Source of the DNA: Barthelona sp. PAP020 | Lineage: Eukaryota > Metamonada: BaSk clade | Length of the DNA: 23,373 bases | Assembly (NCBI GenBank): GCA_040182905.1 | Contig: JARQWU010000166.1 | Span: 1-23,373 of the forward strand | Reading direction: 5' to 3' | Shown: in pieces, positions 8,942 through 16,606 of the stretch | Layout: each line of letters opens with the position of its first letter | How positions within the stretch are numbered: position 1 is the stretch's first letter | Translations under genes and position numbers: made by a program | The notes under the pieces: generated by a model | Seen by the model: the letters and a program-made list of their open reading frames with translations, nothing else | Told to the model about the DNA's origin: nothing | The model's database searches: none

Positions 8942-10654
8942 ATGTTCACTGGATCTAAACAACAAATTGACAGTCGATTTAAAAAGTCAAGGGAAACTGG
9001 AAGTTTGAATCTTGACAATATGGAATTAAATCAAATTCCCTCTGAATTGTACACGATTGAAGACCAAACTTTTTCAAATCAAAATTGGTGGGAATTAAGA
9101 AACATTACAAGATTAAGTTTGCGAAATAATCAATTGAAACATTTGCCTTCATTGGCGTTTTTGAAAGATCTTGAACAAATTTTTTTAACCAACAATGATA
9201 TGGAAACAATGGATGAACCTTTTACTAATGATGATTCAAAATTGACCAATATTCAATTAGATCATAATAAATTGACTGTATTACCTCGAAGTTTATTCTC
9301 TTGCAAAAATTTGTGTGCTTTAAATGTGTCATTTAACAAATTAACCACCGTGTATCAACCTGAATTAATGTTATCTCAAGTATTTGAATTGAATTTTTCT
9401 CACAATAATTTATCATATTTACCCAACAATTTTTTCACATTCTTTCCTTCTTTGGTAACTTTGAATCTATCAAATAATAAATTACAAAAGTTGTCTATTG
9501 TGAATGAGACTCTTGAAGATATTGATGTAAGCTGCAATTTTCTTGATTCCATCGAAATTATTGCAAACCCCACAACATTGAATCTTCATCGAAATAGATT
9601 AAGAACTGTTGAAGATTTGCCAACAACAATAGTAAGTTTGGATTTAAGTTGCAATCAAATAATGCAGTTACCATCACATTTTTTCAATGAAAATAATGAA
9701 ATTGAGACACTAAATCTTTCAGATAATGAATTGAATCATTTACCAGCAGAAATTCAAACTTTACCGAAATTGTCTCAACTTTACATTGAACATAATAATT
9801 TCAGAACACTACCTGCAGAAATTTCATTAATTCACACTCTTCAAGTGTTAAAAGTTGATGGAAATCCTTTGACTTCTATCAATAGATCTATCATTGCTGC
9901 TGGTAGTGTTAAATTATTGGAGCATTTGAGAAAGAAGTTGCCTCAAGAAGAAACTATTGATCAAGAAGTAAGTGTTGGGGAATTATTATCTGGTGAGGTA
10001 TTTAACGTGACGGCAATGATTCAAGAGTTTTCAAATGATCTGATTGATCAATTGCCTTCTTGTTTAACCAAAATAATTTGTTCAAAGAGTGGAATCGAAT
10101 CCTTGGGTGATCATTTACAAAACCTACATCTTTTAAGAGAAATTGATCTCTCGCATAATAATTTGAGACAATTGCCTGATATATTTGATAGTTTCCCTCA
10201 ATTAAGAGTCGTAATTTTAAATCACAATCAATTAGTTAGTTTACCAGACAGCCTTTTAAGACATCCATCTTTAGAATATTTGGATATCAGTTGTAATCGT
10301 AATTTGAGTTTTGATAATTTGACTCCAATGTATTTACCTCAGTTAACAACTTTAAACATGGCTTTTTGTAATTTAAATGTCATTCCCAATCAATTTTGTC
10401 AATTCAAAAGATTAGAAACTCTGTTAATGGCTGACAATGCTATTTGTGAAATTCCTGTTGATTTAGTCAATGTTACCGCATTGAGAACTTTGGATTTAAG
10501 CAACAATGACATCAGCAAAGTTCCTTCTGAATTAGGTTTGATGGAAAATTTGGTCTCGTTGAAATTAGAAGGAAATAGAATTAGAAATGTCAGATCATCA
10601 AAATTATTAGGTGGAACAAGTGAATTGTTGAAATATTTGAGAAACAGACTTTAA
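8942..10654 (+). CDS. LRRC40: Leucine-rich repeat protein, LRRC40 orthologue
   Basis: The 570-residue product consists almost wholly of LRRs of the LxxLxLxxNxL type. Features beyond generic LRRs identify the family. The N-terminus has a KKSRETGSLNL segment followed by a Trp-Trp pair just before the first full repeats. Both halves end with the same cap: a GNP(L/I)-type last repeat, a GS/GT turn and LLEHLRKKL or LLKYLRNRL. Human LRRC40 has the same two-block layout, with a linker between blocks, at about 600 residues. The role is not well established; it is expected to be an intracellular protein-interaction scaffold. The first ATG in frame is at 8942; the longer frame would need TTG at 8906. 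A T-rich tract ending in CAG lies directly before the ATG and looks like a splice acceptor, so a 5' UTR intron is possible. It converges on the SLC38A9-like gene. Confidence 0.85.
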   Translation: MFTGSKQQIDSRFKKSRETGSLNLDNMELNQIPSELYTIEDQTFSNQNWWELRNITRLSLRNNQLKHLPSLAFLKDLEQIFLTNNDMETMDEPFTNDDSKLTNIQLDHNKLTVLPRSLFSCKNLCALNVSFNKLTTVYQPELMLSQVFELNFSHNNLSYLPNNFFTFFPSLVTLNLSNNKLQKLSIVNETLEDIDVSCNFLDSIEIIANPTTLNLHRNRLRTVEDLPTTIVSLDLSCNQIMQLPSHFFNENNEIETLNLSDNELNHLPAEIQTLPKLSQLYIEHNNFRTLPAEISLIHTLQVLKVDGNPLTSINRSIIAAGSVKLLEHLRKKLPQEETIDQEVSVGELLSGEVFNVTAMIQEFSNDLIDQLPSCLTKIICSKSGIESLGDHLQNLHLLREIDLSHNNLRQLPDIFDSFPQLRVVILNHNQLVSLPDSLLRHPSLEYLDISCNRNLSFDNLTPMYLPQLTTLNMAFCNLNVIPNQFCQFKRLETLLMADNAICEIPVDLVNVTALRTLDLSNNDISKVPSELGLMENLVSLKLEGNRIRNVRSSKLLGGTSELLKYLRNRL

Positions 10655-10719
10655 TGTTGTTGCTTTTTATTTTGCCATTTCATTTGAAATTGTTTGATAA
10701 ATGATTCATACAATTATTA

Positions 10720-10725
10720 TTTATT
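10720..10725 (-). terminator. Poly(A) signal for SLC38A9-like gene
   Basis: AATAAA on the minus strand, about 90 nt past the stop codon at 10815. It lies inside the probable 3' UTR of the convergent LRRC40 gene. Confidence 0.4.
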
Positions 10726-10744
10726 TTTTATTTGATTGAGATGA

Positions 10745-10750
10745 AATAAA
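10745..10750 (+). terminator. Poly(A) signal for LRRC40 gene
   Basis: AATAAA 91 nt past the LRRC40 stop codon. It is located 25 nt to the right of the opposing signal at 10720, so the two mature 3' UTRs should overlap in antisense. Confidence 0.45.
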
Positions 10751-10814
10751 GAAATCAGAAAACATTTATAAATGAAAAAAAAAAGAAAAGTGTGTGTGAA
10801 TAATCGCTCTGATC

Positions 10815-12023
10815 CTAAAAAAATGAAGAATAAACCTGTGAAATGGAAACAGTTAAACCAAAACCAATAATTAAACAATCGAACAATACCATCCAAAGGT
10901 TTTTCAATTGAATTCCTTCAGTTTTAAATATTTTAAAAATATCTGTGATTCCAGGTAAAAAATATGTGTAGTACATACCAAAGAATGCACCAAACATTTT
11001 TACAACATCACCATAATGATCTTTCATAAATGTTGCAAGAACACAATTGACAATCAGAAGCAAATAAATGATAAATTTGGTTCTCTTTAAAGTGGTATCA
11101 TTCAATTTTAAAGGTGATAAAGTGATGATATCTTGATGAAACTGAGAAGCTAGCAAAGGGTAAACAACTAAAATTTGTATACTGAACAATAATTGAGCAA
11201 AATCCCCAAAAAAATTATTTTGAATATTTTCCAAAAAATTTTGAATGTTATTAACCTTTGAATAAAAAGCAAAATAACAACAAGTTCCAAAAATCCCATA
11301 AATCAGCAAAACAATTAAGAATGAAAATGAAATATCTCTTTTTAATTTTTCTTTTTGTCTGTGATTTTTACTTAAACTGATGATTATGTTATGTATAAAA
11401 AAAGATAAAAATAACACACCAGCAAAATCAAATGGACTGCCACTACGTTCAATATTTTTAAAAACCAAACCTTTTTTCAAAGATATCACTATTCCAAAGA
11501 TAAATATGTAAACCGTACATAATACACCAAAAGAAGAAATTTGCATTAATTTTTGAATGGGAAACAATTGCAAAATCAAAACAAGAATGACCAATAGGAT
11601 TGGAAAATACTCATATCTCAATCTCTTTATTCCAATATCTTGTAAAAATAAAAACAAATTGTCAGAAAATAATATATGATATGCTAGAGATGCACCCAAT
11701 AAAACAAAAGGGCTCGAAATATCTCCAATAAATCCTAAAATTCGAGAAATATAATAACTACTTGCCGAAGGTAAATTTTCAAATTCAGGATAATGTTCAA
11801 CAATCTTAATACATGTGTAAAAACAACATAATCCCAAAAATAACAATAAAAACAACCCAATATATGGTCCTGCATGTGAAAATGCCCAAGGTATTGATAA
11901 TGTCGTTGATCCTAACATTATTGTAACTGAGGAAAAAACGAACGAAATTGATGAAAGTCCTTCATTTTTTTCAGCATGTTTTAAATCATTCTCAATTAAA
12001 GGAATCAGTTCTTCAGTACTCAT
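10815..12023 (-). CDS. SLC38A9: SLC38A9-like lysosomal amino acid transporter, short N-terminus
   Basis: The 402-residue protein belongs to the amino acid/auxin permease (AAAP, SLC32/36/38) superfamily with about eleven membrane segments. TM1 has the family signature GSTTLSIPWAFSHAG (residues 38-52). Two segments point to SLC38A9 in particular: the TM5-6 region with FFIHNIIISLSKNHRQKEK (208-226) followed by an RD, and the later VVYPLL motif (286-291). Human SLC38A9 is a lysosomal arginine-gated transporter that signals to Rag GTPases and mTORC1. Its roughly 110-residue cytosolic N-terminus binds Rag-Ragulator. Here only about 25 residues precede TM1, so transport may remain without the known signalling arm. 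The ATG at 12023 is the first of the frame. The gene is divergent from the DXO/Rai1 gene, with 247 bp between starts. Assignment to SLC38A9 rather than another AAAP member is from remembered motifs. Confidence 0.8.
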   Translation of the reverse strand: MSTEELIPLIENDLKHAEKNEGLSSISFVFSSVTIMLGSTTLSIPWAFSHAGPYIGLFLLLFLGLCCFYTCIKIVEHYPEFENLPSASSYYISRILGFIGDISSPFVLLGASLAYHILFSDNLFLFLQDIGIKRLRYEYFPILLVILVLILQLFPIQKLMQISSFGVLCTVYIFIFGIVISLKKGLVFKNIERSGSPFDFAGVLFLSFFIHNIIISLSKNHRQKEKLKRDISFSFLIVLLIYGIFGTCCYFAFYSKVNNIQNFLENIQNNFFGDFAQLLFSIQILVVYPLLASQFHQDIITLSPLKLNDTTLKRTKFIIYLLLIVNCVLATFMKDHYGDVVKMFGAFFGMYYTYFLPGITDIFKIFKTEGIQLKNLWMVLFDCLIIGFGLTVSISQVYSSFF

Positions 12024-12270
12024 AAATAAACAATCTAAAAAATTAGCTTTAAACCATAAGCCTGACTTTGTCAGAAATCAACAATTCAAAAATATTTAAT
12101 TATTTTCTTTTCTTTTTAACAATAAAAATTCTCTCTGAATACATTTGAAGGTTCTCCAATAATTTAAAAAAAAAGCAAGAAAAGGCCCAAAAGAATATTT
12201 CATTCTCACTTTCCAAATGGAATTAACATATTGAATTTTGTTTGAAAACGTCTTTTCTCTCTTTAAATAA

Positions 12271-13194
12271 ATGAAACACCTTCTGATATTTGCAGATTTC
12301 AAGAAAGAAACAATTATTTTTCGTTTTCTTGTTTATGTTTTGATGAACTCGAAGTTAGATATAATTTTGCCTTTAAAACTATATTCAAACATCAATAATG
12401 AACAAATACAGATGTTGAAACCTGTTTTTAAAGAATATATAACGGAGCCCAATTATATTGAATTGAATAATTTGCCAAACAACATTAAAATTAGCAACAT
12501 GGAAACTTATGGAAGCACTATTTCAAAGAAGAAAAATATTTTTGAAATGTCCTCGAAATCGAATAGCCAAGTGATTGGTTTTCGCAATATATTTAAGAAA
12601 TTGTTAAAAGAAGATGAATTTTGCATTCCTGTTAAATGTATAAATGGTAAGGTTTACTTGGGAGTGGATGACGAAACAAAAGGGGGATATTTTTATTCAC
12701 AGAATGATTACCATTCAGATCCTGTCCTTTTTAAAAAAACCAATATTGGAATTTGGTTTGAAGATTATTTGACCAGTTCAAGTAACATTTTTTTTGAAAA
12801 ATGTGTTTTTGATTGTGATGGTGTTTTGACTGAAGTCATTTTTGAATCTGATGCAATTGATAGAAATGGATCATCGTATGAATTGAAAACTCACATTATT
12901 CCTGAAAATTATCAACAATGGAAAATTCTCAATACTAAACTTGAAAGTTGTTGGTTTCAGGCAATTTTAGGGGGTGTAGACCACATAATAATAGGATTTC
13001 ATGATTTGACTTGCTTGAAACGATGTCAATGTTACTCTACAAATTCAATTCCTTCATTTATTTCAAAACCTCGATTGTATCAGTTGATTCCTAGGTTTAA
13101 AGAGATAATTAATTTGATTGGGACGAATATTGTTGAAGATGGATGTTATGTTGTGACAAAAAGCCTAAAATTTTTAAATATAGCAGAAGTTTAG
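12271..13194 (+). CDS. DXO: DXO/Rai1-family decapping and 5'-3' exonuclease protein
   Basis: The 307-residue product shows the ordered active-site motifs of the DXO/Rai1/Dom3Z family, which remove incomplete, NAD or other non-canonical 5' caps and degrade defective RNA. Visible are GIWFE (160-164), ESDA (192-195), ELK (204-206), the helix with Trp and Gln at 228 and 230 followed by LGGV, and GFHD (242-245). The metal ligands E164, E192, D194 and E204 and the catalytic K206 are therefore present and activity is expected. The length is a little below the usual 350-400. The ATG at 12271 is the first in frame; a second in-frame ATG at 12343 (residue 25) would remove a hydrophobic stretch absent from typical members and may be the real start. 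No clear Xrn2-binding segment can be told from sequence alone, so DXO versus Rai1 is open. Confidence 0.85.
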   Translation: MKHLLIFADFKKETIIFRFLVYVLMNSKLDIILPLKLYSNINNEQIQMLKPVFKEYITEPNYIELNNLPNNIKISNMETYGSTISKKKNIFEMSSKSNSQVIGFRNIFKKLLKEDEFCIPVKCINGKVYLGVDDETKGGYFYSQNDYHSDPVLFKKTNIGIWFEDYLTSSSNIFFEKCVFDCDGVLTEVIFESDAIDRNGSSYELKTHIIPENYQQWKILNTKLESCWFQAILGGVDHIIIGFHDLTCLKRCQCYSTNSIPSFISKPRLYQLIPRFKEIINLIGTNIVEDGCYVVTKSLKFLNIAEV

Positions 13195-13279
13195 TTAATT
13201 TTAGGTGTTGAATGTATTTTTGTGTTTGATTTTGTATTTTTTTTTGTGTTTTTTCAGTTCATTTGGAATGTTTTTTGTT

Positions 13280-13285
13280 AATAAA
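13280..13285 (+). terminator. Poly(A) signal for DXO/Rai1 gene
   Basis: AATAAA 85-86 nt past the stop codon, followed by a T-rich stretch with 16 consecutive T, as expected for a cleavage and polyadenylation region. Confidence 0.45.
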
Positions 13286-13480
13286 TGTTTCAATTTTTTT
13301 TTTTTTTTTGCTTTTTTGCGAAAGTTGGGTTGAACAGTTGATTGAATTTAAAATGTAAATGTGGTCAAAGGATATTTTTTCTTCATTCCGAGCAATTTTT
13401 AATTTATCTCCAAAATCTTTGGAATTAATAGAGAGAAAGTTCACTACAAACATCAAATATACGTTTGATTATTGTGTTTT

Positions 13481-13524
13481 CAAAAAGGAGGCATTTTTCA
13501 CATGGTTTCCTTTTTGAAACCATG
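13481..13524 (+). promoter_or_regulatory. Two mutually exclusive hairpins upstream of CCP5 gene
   Basis: Stem A pairs CAAAAAGGA (13481-13489) with TCCTTTTTG (13508-13516), with an 18-nt loop. Stem B pairs CATGGTTTC (13501-13509) with GAAACCATG (13516-13524), with a 6-nt loop. Both are perfect 9-bp stems and share bases 13508, 13509 and 13516, so they cannot form fully together. Stem B ends 52 nt before the CCP5 ATG. A smaller 6-bp repeat, ATCAAA/TTTGAT, sits at 13452-13469. Stem B contains ATGs that could act as upstream start codons if transcribed. Confidence 0.45.
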
Positions 13525-13576
13525 AATTGACGTTCGATTTTTTTTTAAACAAAAGTGATTTTTAGCTGATGTTCAA

Positions 13577-15577
13577 ATGATTATATTGAATTCTGGAATT
13601 AAATTTTCGTCTGACTTTGAACATGGAAATCTTTCAAATGCAATTCAAATTACTGATGATGAAATTCATTGTTATACAACATTAGATGCCAAAGAGAAAA
13701 TACCTGGCGAAAATAATCAAAACGCTTCGAGATGTTGGTTTTATTTTTCTGTTGAAGATGGTGATCCAGACATTATTTATCGTTTTGTGATGGTAAATTT
13801 AAATCATCATGCAAAAATATACAGCAATGACATGAGACCTGTTTATAAATATGAAGAAGACATCAGATGGAAGCATTTGCCCAATCATATTGAATTTGTT
13901 TATAGAAATATTGAAGGTGTGAAGCGTAAAGTACCTAGTTATAAAGTTCAGTTTAAAAACCCAGGAAAATATTATATTGCCTTCACATTTCCTTGGAGTG
14001 TTAATGATTCCAATGAATTGATTGATTATTTACAACATAATTGTTCATCTAATGTTTGTATTATACCTTTTGAATTGTGTAAATCAAAATTAAATCAATC
14101 AATAACAACAGTTGCTGTGATAAATGCAAACGATAGAAAGACTAGATCTCCCATTTTTGAACAAGCGCTGTTTGAACCTGGTGTACCCTCAATTGATAAA
14201 CCTGTTGTTTTTTTATCTGCTAGGGTTCATCCAGGAGAAACTCCATCTTCCTTCATTTTAAATGGTTTTTTAAAATTTATTGTAACTGATGATCCACGTG
14301 CTATTATGTTGAGAAAGCATTTTCAATTTCGATTTATTCCTGTTGTTAATCCTGATGGTGTTTCTTTAGGTTATTATAGACATGATTCTTCTGGAAAAAA
14401 TTTAAATCGATTTTATTCAGAAGACGTAACCGAAGATGATAGTCCTGAAATATTTACTATTCGCAGATATTTATCTTTTCTACATCAATCTTTTGATGTT
14501 GCTTTGTATCTTGATTTGCATGCACATGCCAGAAAAAGGGGAATTTTTATGTATGGAAATTATATGCCATCTTCAAATTTAAATGTTCAATCCATGTATT
14601 ATCCTGCCCTTGTTGCCAAAAATTCTCCCTTTTTTGAATTAGAGCAATCAGTTTTCACTGAAAATATCTTAAAAATTAAAGATAGAACTGGTGCTTCTCG
14701 AGAATGTTCTGGTAGAGTTGGTACGTTTAAAGCATTACAAATTGTTCATGCTTATACTTTAGAATGTAGTTATAATTGCAATTATAGACACAGAACGATT
14801 GCAGAAGTTCCAAATGAAAATATTGAACGAAATAGACCAACACCAAGATTAAATTCCATCAGTAAATTTACTCCGTTTCATTATGAACATGTTGGTGAAT
14901 CTTTGGCAGTCTCAATTTTAGATTTGTTTCATCTTAATGAATTTTCAAGAATTTCTAAAACAAGTTGGAATCAGCTTTTAGGTGATTTAAGAGCTCAAGT
15001 AAGATCAATCATGAGTAATTCTAATGGAATTAGTTTAGTTTCAAAAGAAATTTTGGAGGAAAATTTGACCAAATTATATTTAAAAATTTGGGAAAACAAA
15101 GAAAATTTGTTAACATATGCAAAGAAGAAACAAAATTTCTCTGATAAGACTTTAATGTATGAACCTATATTTCGAATAAATGAATGGGTTGAAAATTGTA
15201 ATTCATCCAAGGCAAATTTTTTGCAAAGTAAAAAAAATCATCGAATTGACATTCGAGAAGCAAAAAAAAAAGCTAAACGTGAAAGGAAAAACAATTTATC
15301 TGTTTCATCTTTTGATTCAAATATGCTCAATCATTCAAATTCAGATTCAGATGTTTTTTATTCATCGAATATTTCAAAACATAAACCAATACAAACACAT
15401 TGCACAAAAGATTATTATTCTTCAAATACTCATGTTACTTCTTTCAATATTGTGAATTTAGAATTGAATGAAAGTGCTATTAAAAATATGAACGTTCGTA
15501 GAATACCTGATAATTTAAAAAAATTGGATGAATTGTTGAATAATGCTTTTCCTAATTATAGATTAGGAAATGATTAA
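13577..15577 (+). CDS. AGBL5: Cytosolic carboxypeptidase, CCP5/AGBL5-like (tubulin deglutamylase)
   Basis: The 666-residue protein is an M14 metallocarboxypeptidase of the cytosolic CCP group. The N-terminal beta domain (about 1-170) begins with the CCP5-like pattern FSSDFEHGNL and the family WFYFSV segment (54-59). The catalytic domain has HPGE with zinc ligands H218 and E221, NPDG (258-261), NLNR (275-278), the third ligand H315 in DLHAHA, and the catalytic Glu at 396 in TLECS. The HPGETPSSF and LNGFL segments closely match CCP5, which removes branch-point glutamates from polyglutamylated tubulin. All key residues are intact. After about residue 460 comes a roughly 200-residue tail with a Lys-rich stretch and Ser/Asn-rich low complexity. 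ATG at 13577 is the first in frame. The presence of the enzyme suggests stable glutamylated microtubules such as an axoneme. Confidence 0.9.
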   Translation: MIILNSGIKFSSDFEHGNLSNAIQITDDEIHCYTTLDAKEKIPGENNQNASRCWFYFSVEDGDPDIIYRFVMVNLNHHAKIYSNDMRPVYKYEEDIRWKHLPNHIEFVYRNIEGVKRKVPSYKVQFKNPGKYYIAFTFPWSVNDSNELIDYLQHNCSSNVCIIPFELCKSKLNQSITTVAVINANDRKTRSPIFEQALFEPGVPSIDKPVVFLSARVHPGETPSSFILNGFLKFIVTDDPRAIMLRKHFQFRFIPVVNPDGVSLGYYRHDSSGKNLNRFYSEDVTEDDSPEIFTIRRYLSFLHQSFDVALYLDLHAHARKRGIFMYGNYMPSSNLNVQSMYYPALVAKNSPFFELEQSVFTENILKIKDRTGASRECSGRVGTFKALQIVHAYTLECSYNCNYRHRTIAEVPNENIERNRPTPRLNSISKFTPFHYEHVGESLAVSILDLFHLNEFSRISKTSWNQLLGDLRAQVRSIMSNSNGISLVSKEILEENLTKLYLKIWENKENLLTYAKKKQNFSDKTLMYEPIFRINEWVENCNSSKANFLQSKKNHRIDIREAKKKAKRERKNNLSVSSFDSNMLNHSNSDSDVFYSSNISKHKPIQTHCTKDYYSSNTHVTSFNIVNLELNESAIKNMNVRRIPDNLKKLDELLNNAFPNYRLGND

Positions 15578-15612
15578 GTAATGTAAATGATGTATATATG
15601 TTTCTTTTCACC

Positions 15613-15626
15613 TTCATTTTTTTTTT
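15613..15626 (+). promoter_or_regulatory. TTCATTTT initiator-like element
   Basis: TTCA followed by ten T, 36 nt before the ATG of the small LRR gene. It resembles the elements at 16152, 20297 and 21812. A short upstream ATG at 15654 (three codons then stop) lies between it and the main start. Confidence 0.25.
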
Positions 15627-15661
15627 AAATATTTTTGTTGTTCATAAAAAAAAATGAGTTT

Positions 15662-16114
15662 ATGAATGCAAAAGTTTGTTTAATTGCTTCAAAACTCAAA
15701 TATCATGATAACAGATTGAGTCAACATTTATCAATATTGAATAATAATGCAAAATATTCATTTAAACATCGATTAGTTAAATTAGATTTAAGTTTTAATT
15801 TAATAAGACTTGATAAAAGGAGTTTATTGAAAGATCAATTACTTTATCTTGAAAATTTATCAATATTGAATCTTTCTAACAATATATTGGGAAATTCTTC
15901 AACTAAAAATTTAATCAACATTTTATCGCATTGTAAAAACCTAAAAAAATTGATTTTAAATCATAATTCTATCAAAGATAATTTTTTGGAACAATTGGTA
16001 CATATAATTCCTCAAACAAAACTTCGTTTCATTGATTTATCGTATAATGCTGTTAGTTTTCAAACCATTACTTTATTTACAAGTTCTTTTCCGGAGATAA
16101 CTGTTAAAGTTTAG
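15662..16114 (+). CDS. Small leucine-rich repeat protein
   Basis: The 150-residue product has about four LRR units with the pattern LxxLDLSxNxI, for example LVKLDLSFNLI, LSILNLSNNIL, LKKLILNHNSI and LRFIDLSYNAV. The longer spacing of about 27-29 residues between units resembles the RI-type LRR of NLR and RanGAP proteins. No catalytic domain, signal peptide or membrane segment is seen. The first in-frame ATG is 15662; an extension to 15635 would need TTG. It is 84 bp downstream of the CCP5 gene on the same strand. The function is unknown and probably lies in protein binding. Confidence 0.75.
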   Translation: MNAKVCLIASKLKYHDNRLSQHLSILNNNAKYSFKHRLVKLDLSFNLIRLDKRSLLKDQLLYLENLSILNLSNNILGNSSTKNLINILSHCKNLKKLILNHNSIKDNFLEQLVHIIPQTKLRFIDLSYNAVSFQTITLFTSSFPEITVKV

Positions 16115-16151
16115 TTTTCATTTCAATACTTTTTTACTAACATCAATATTT

Positions 16152-16164
16152 TTCATTTTATTTT
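16152..16164 (+). promoter_or_regulatory. TTCATTTTATTTT initiator-like element
   Basis: This 13-mer occurs 9 nt before the ATG of the small gene at 16174 and again, identically, 4 nt before the BLOC1S2 ATG at 20314. Position and sequence suggest a transcription start element, resembling the TCA-plus-T initiator of parabasalids. Confidence 0.35.
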
Positions 16165-16173
16165 AAATAAATA

Positions 16174-16449
16174 ATGCTTCCAAAAATTAAAAAAACAGGA
16201 GCAGACACAAAAGAAAATGTTGGGAAGGCTTTCACTAGAGTGGGCGAACATTTGAGCAGTTTGGGCAAAATTATTTCCGATGAAGCAAAAACAATTGGCA
16301 GTTCTTCAAAAGAATGGTACAATAAAACAATTAAAGGAGATGAAACTACTCAAACTACAGATTCTCAAGAAACAACTGAAACTGAACAAAAACAAGAACC
16401 TGCTGTTGGTATTGGTCATGAAAATGAAGATACTGAATTGAAGGAGTGA
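16174..16449 (+). CDS. Small amphipathic-helix protein, unrecognised
   Basis: I do not recognise this 91-residue protein. Residues about 1-55 form a likely amphipathic helix: Lys-rich, small and weakly hydrophobic residues, with GKAFTRVGEHL, LGKII and SKEW segments. This is the composition seen in synuclein-like or lipid-droplet-binding helices. Residues 56-91 are acidic and polar (Thr, Glu, Gln) and probably disordered. There is no membrane segment. It sits 157 bp upstream of the NMD3 ATG on the same strand, with its own initiator-like element. The ATG is preceded by ATAA, an A-rich context. It is probably a real small gene given the composition and clean intergenic boundaries. Confidence 0.65.
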   Translation: MLPKIKKTGADTKENVGKAFTRVGEHLSSLGKIISDEAKTIGSSSKEWYNKTIKGDETTQTTDSQETTETEQKQEPAVGIGHENEDTELKE

Positions 16450-16606
16450 AATTTTATACATAAATTTTTCAGGTAAATTTTTTTTCAATTTTTTTCCTTT
16501 GGATTAAAATTAAAGTTGGATAGAAGAAATAAACAATTTAAAAGAAAACGAAAATTAACAAAAAAGAAAAAAAAGAATAATTATCAATACTTTTGTTTTT
16601 TTGAAG

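Larger units (their letters stand above)
13195..13576. promoter_or_regulatory. Hairpin-rich intergenic region before CCP5 gene
   Basis: This 382-bp gap separates two co-directional genes. It holds AATAAA at 13280-13285 (86 nt past the DXO/Rai1 stop), a run of 16 T at 13294-13309, and a cluster of three inverted repeats between 13452 and 13524, described separately. No gene is seen. Confidence 0.5.

Noticed and set aside
13259-13456. 65-residue minus-strand frame between DXO and CCP5 genes
   Set aside because: It begins or ends in homopolymer tracts, is Lys/Ser-rich, and overlaps the poly(A) and T16 region.
15180-15455. 91-residue frame within the CCP5 gene
   Set aside because: Repetitive Gln/Ile-rich shadow of the polar CCP5 tail.
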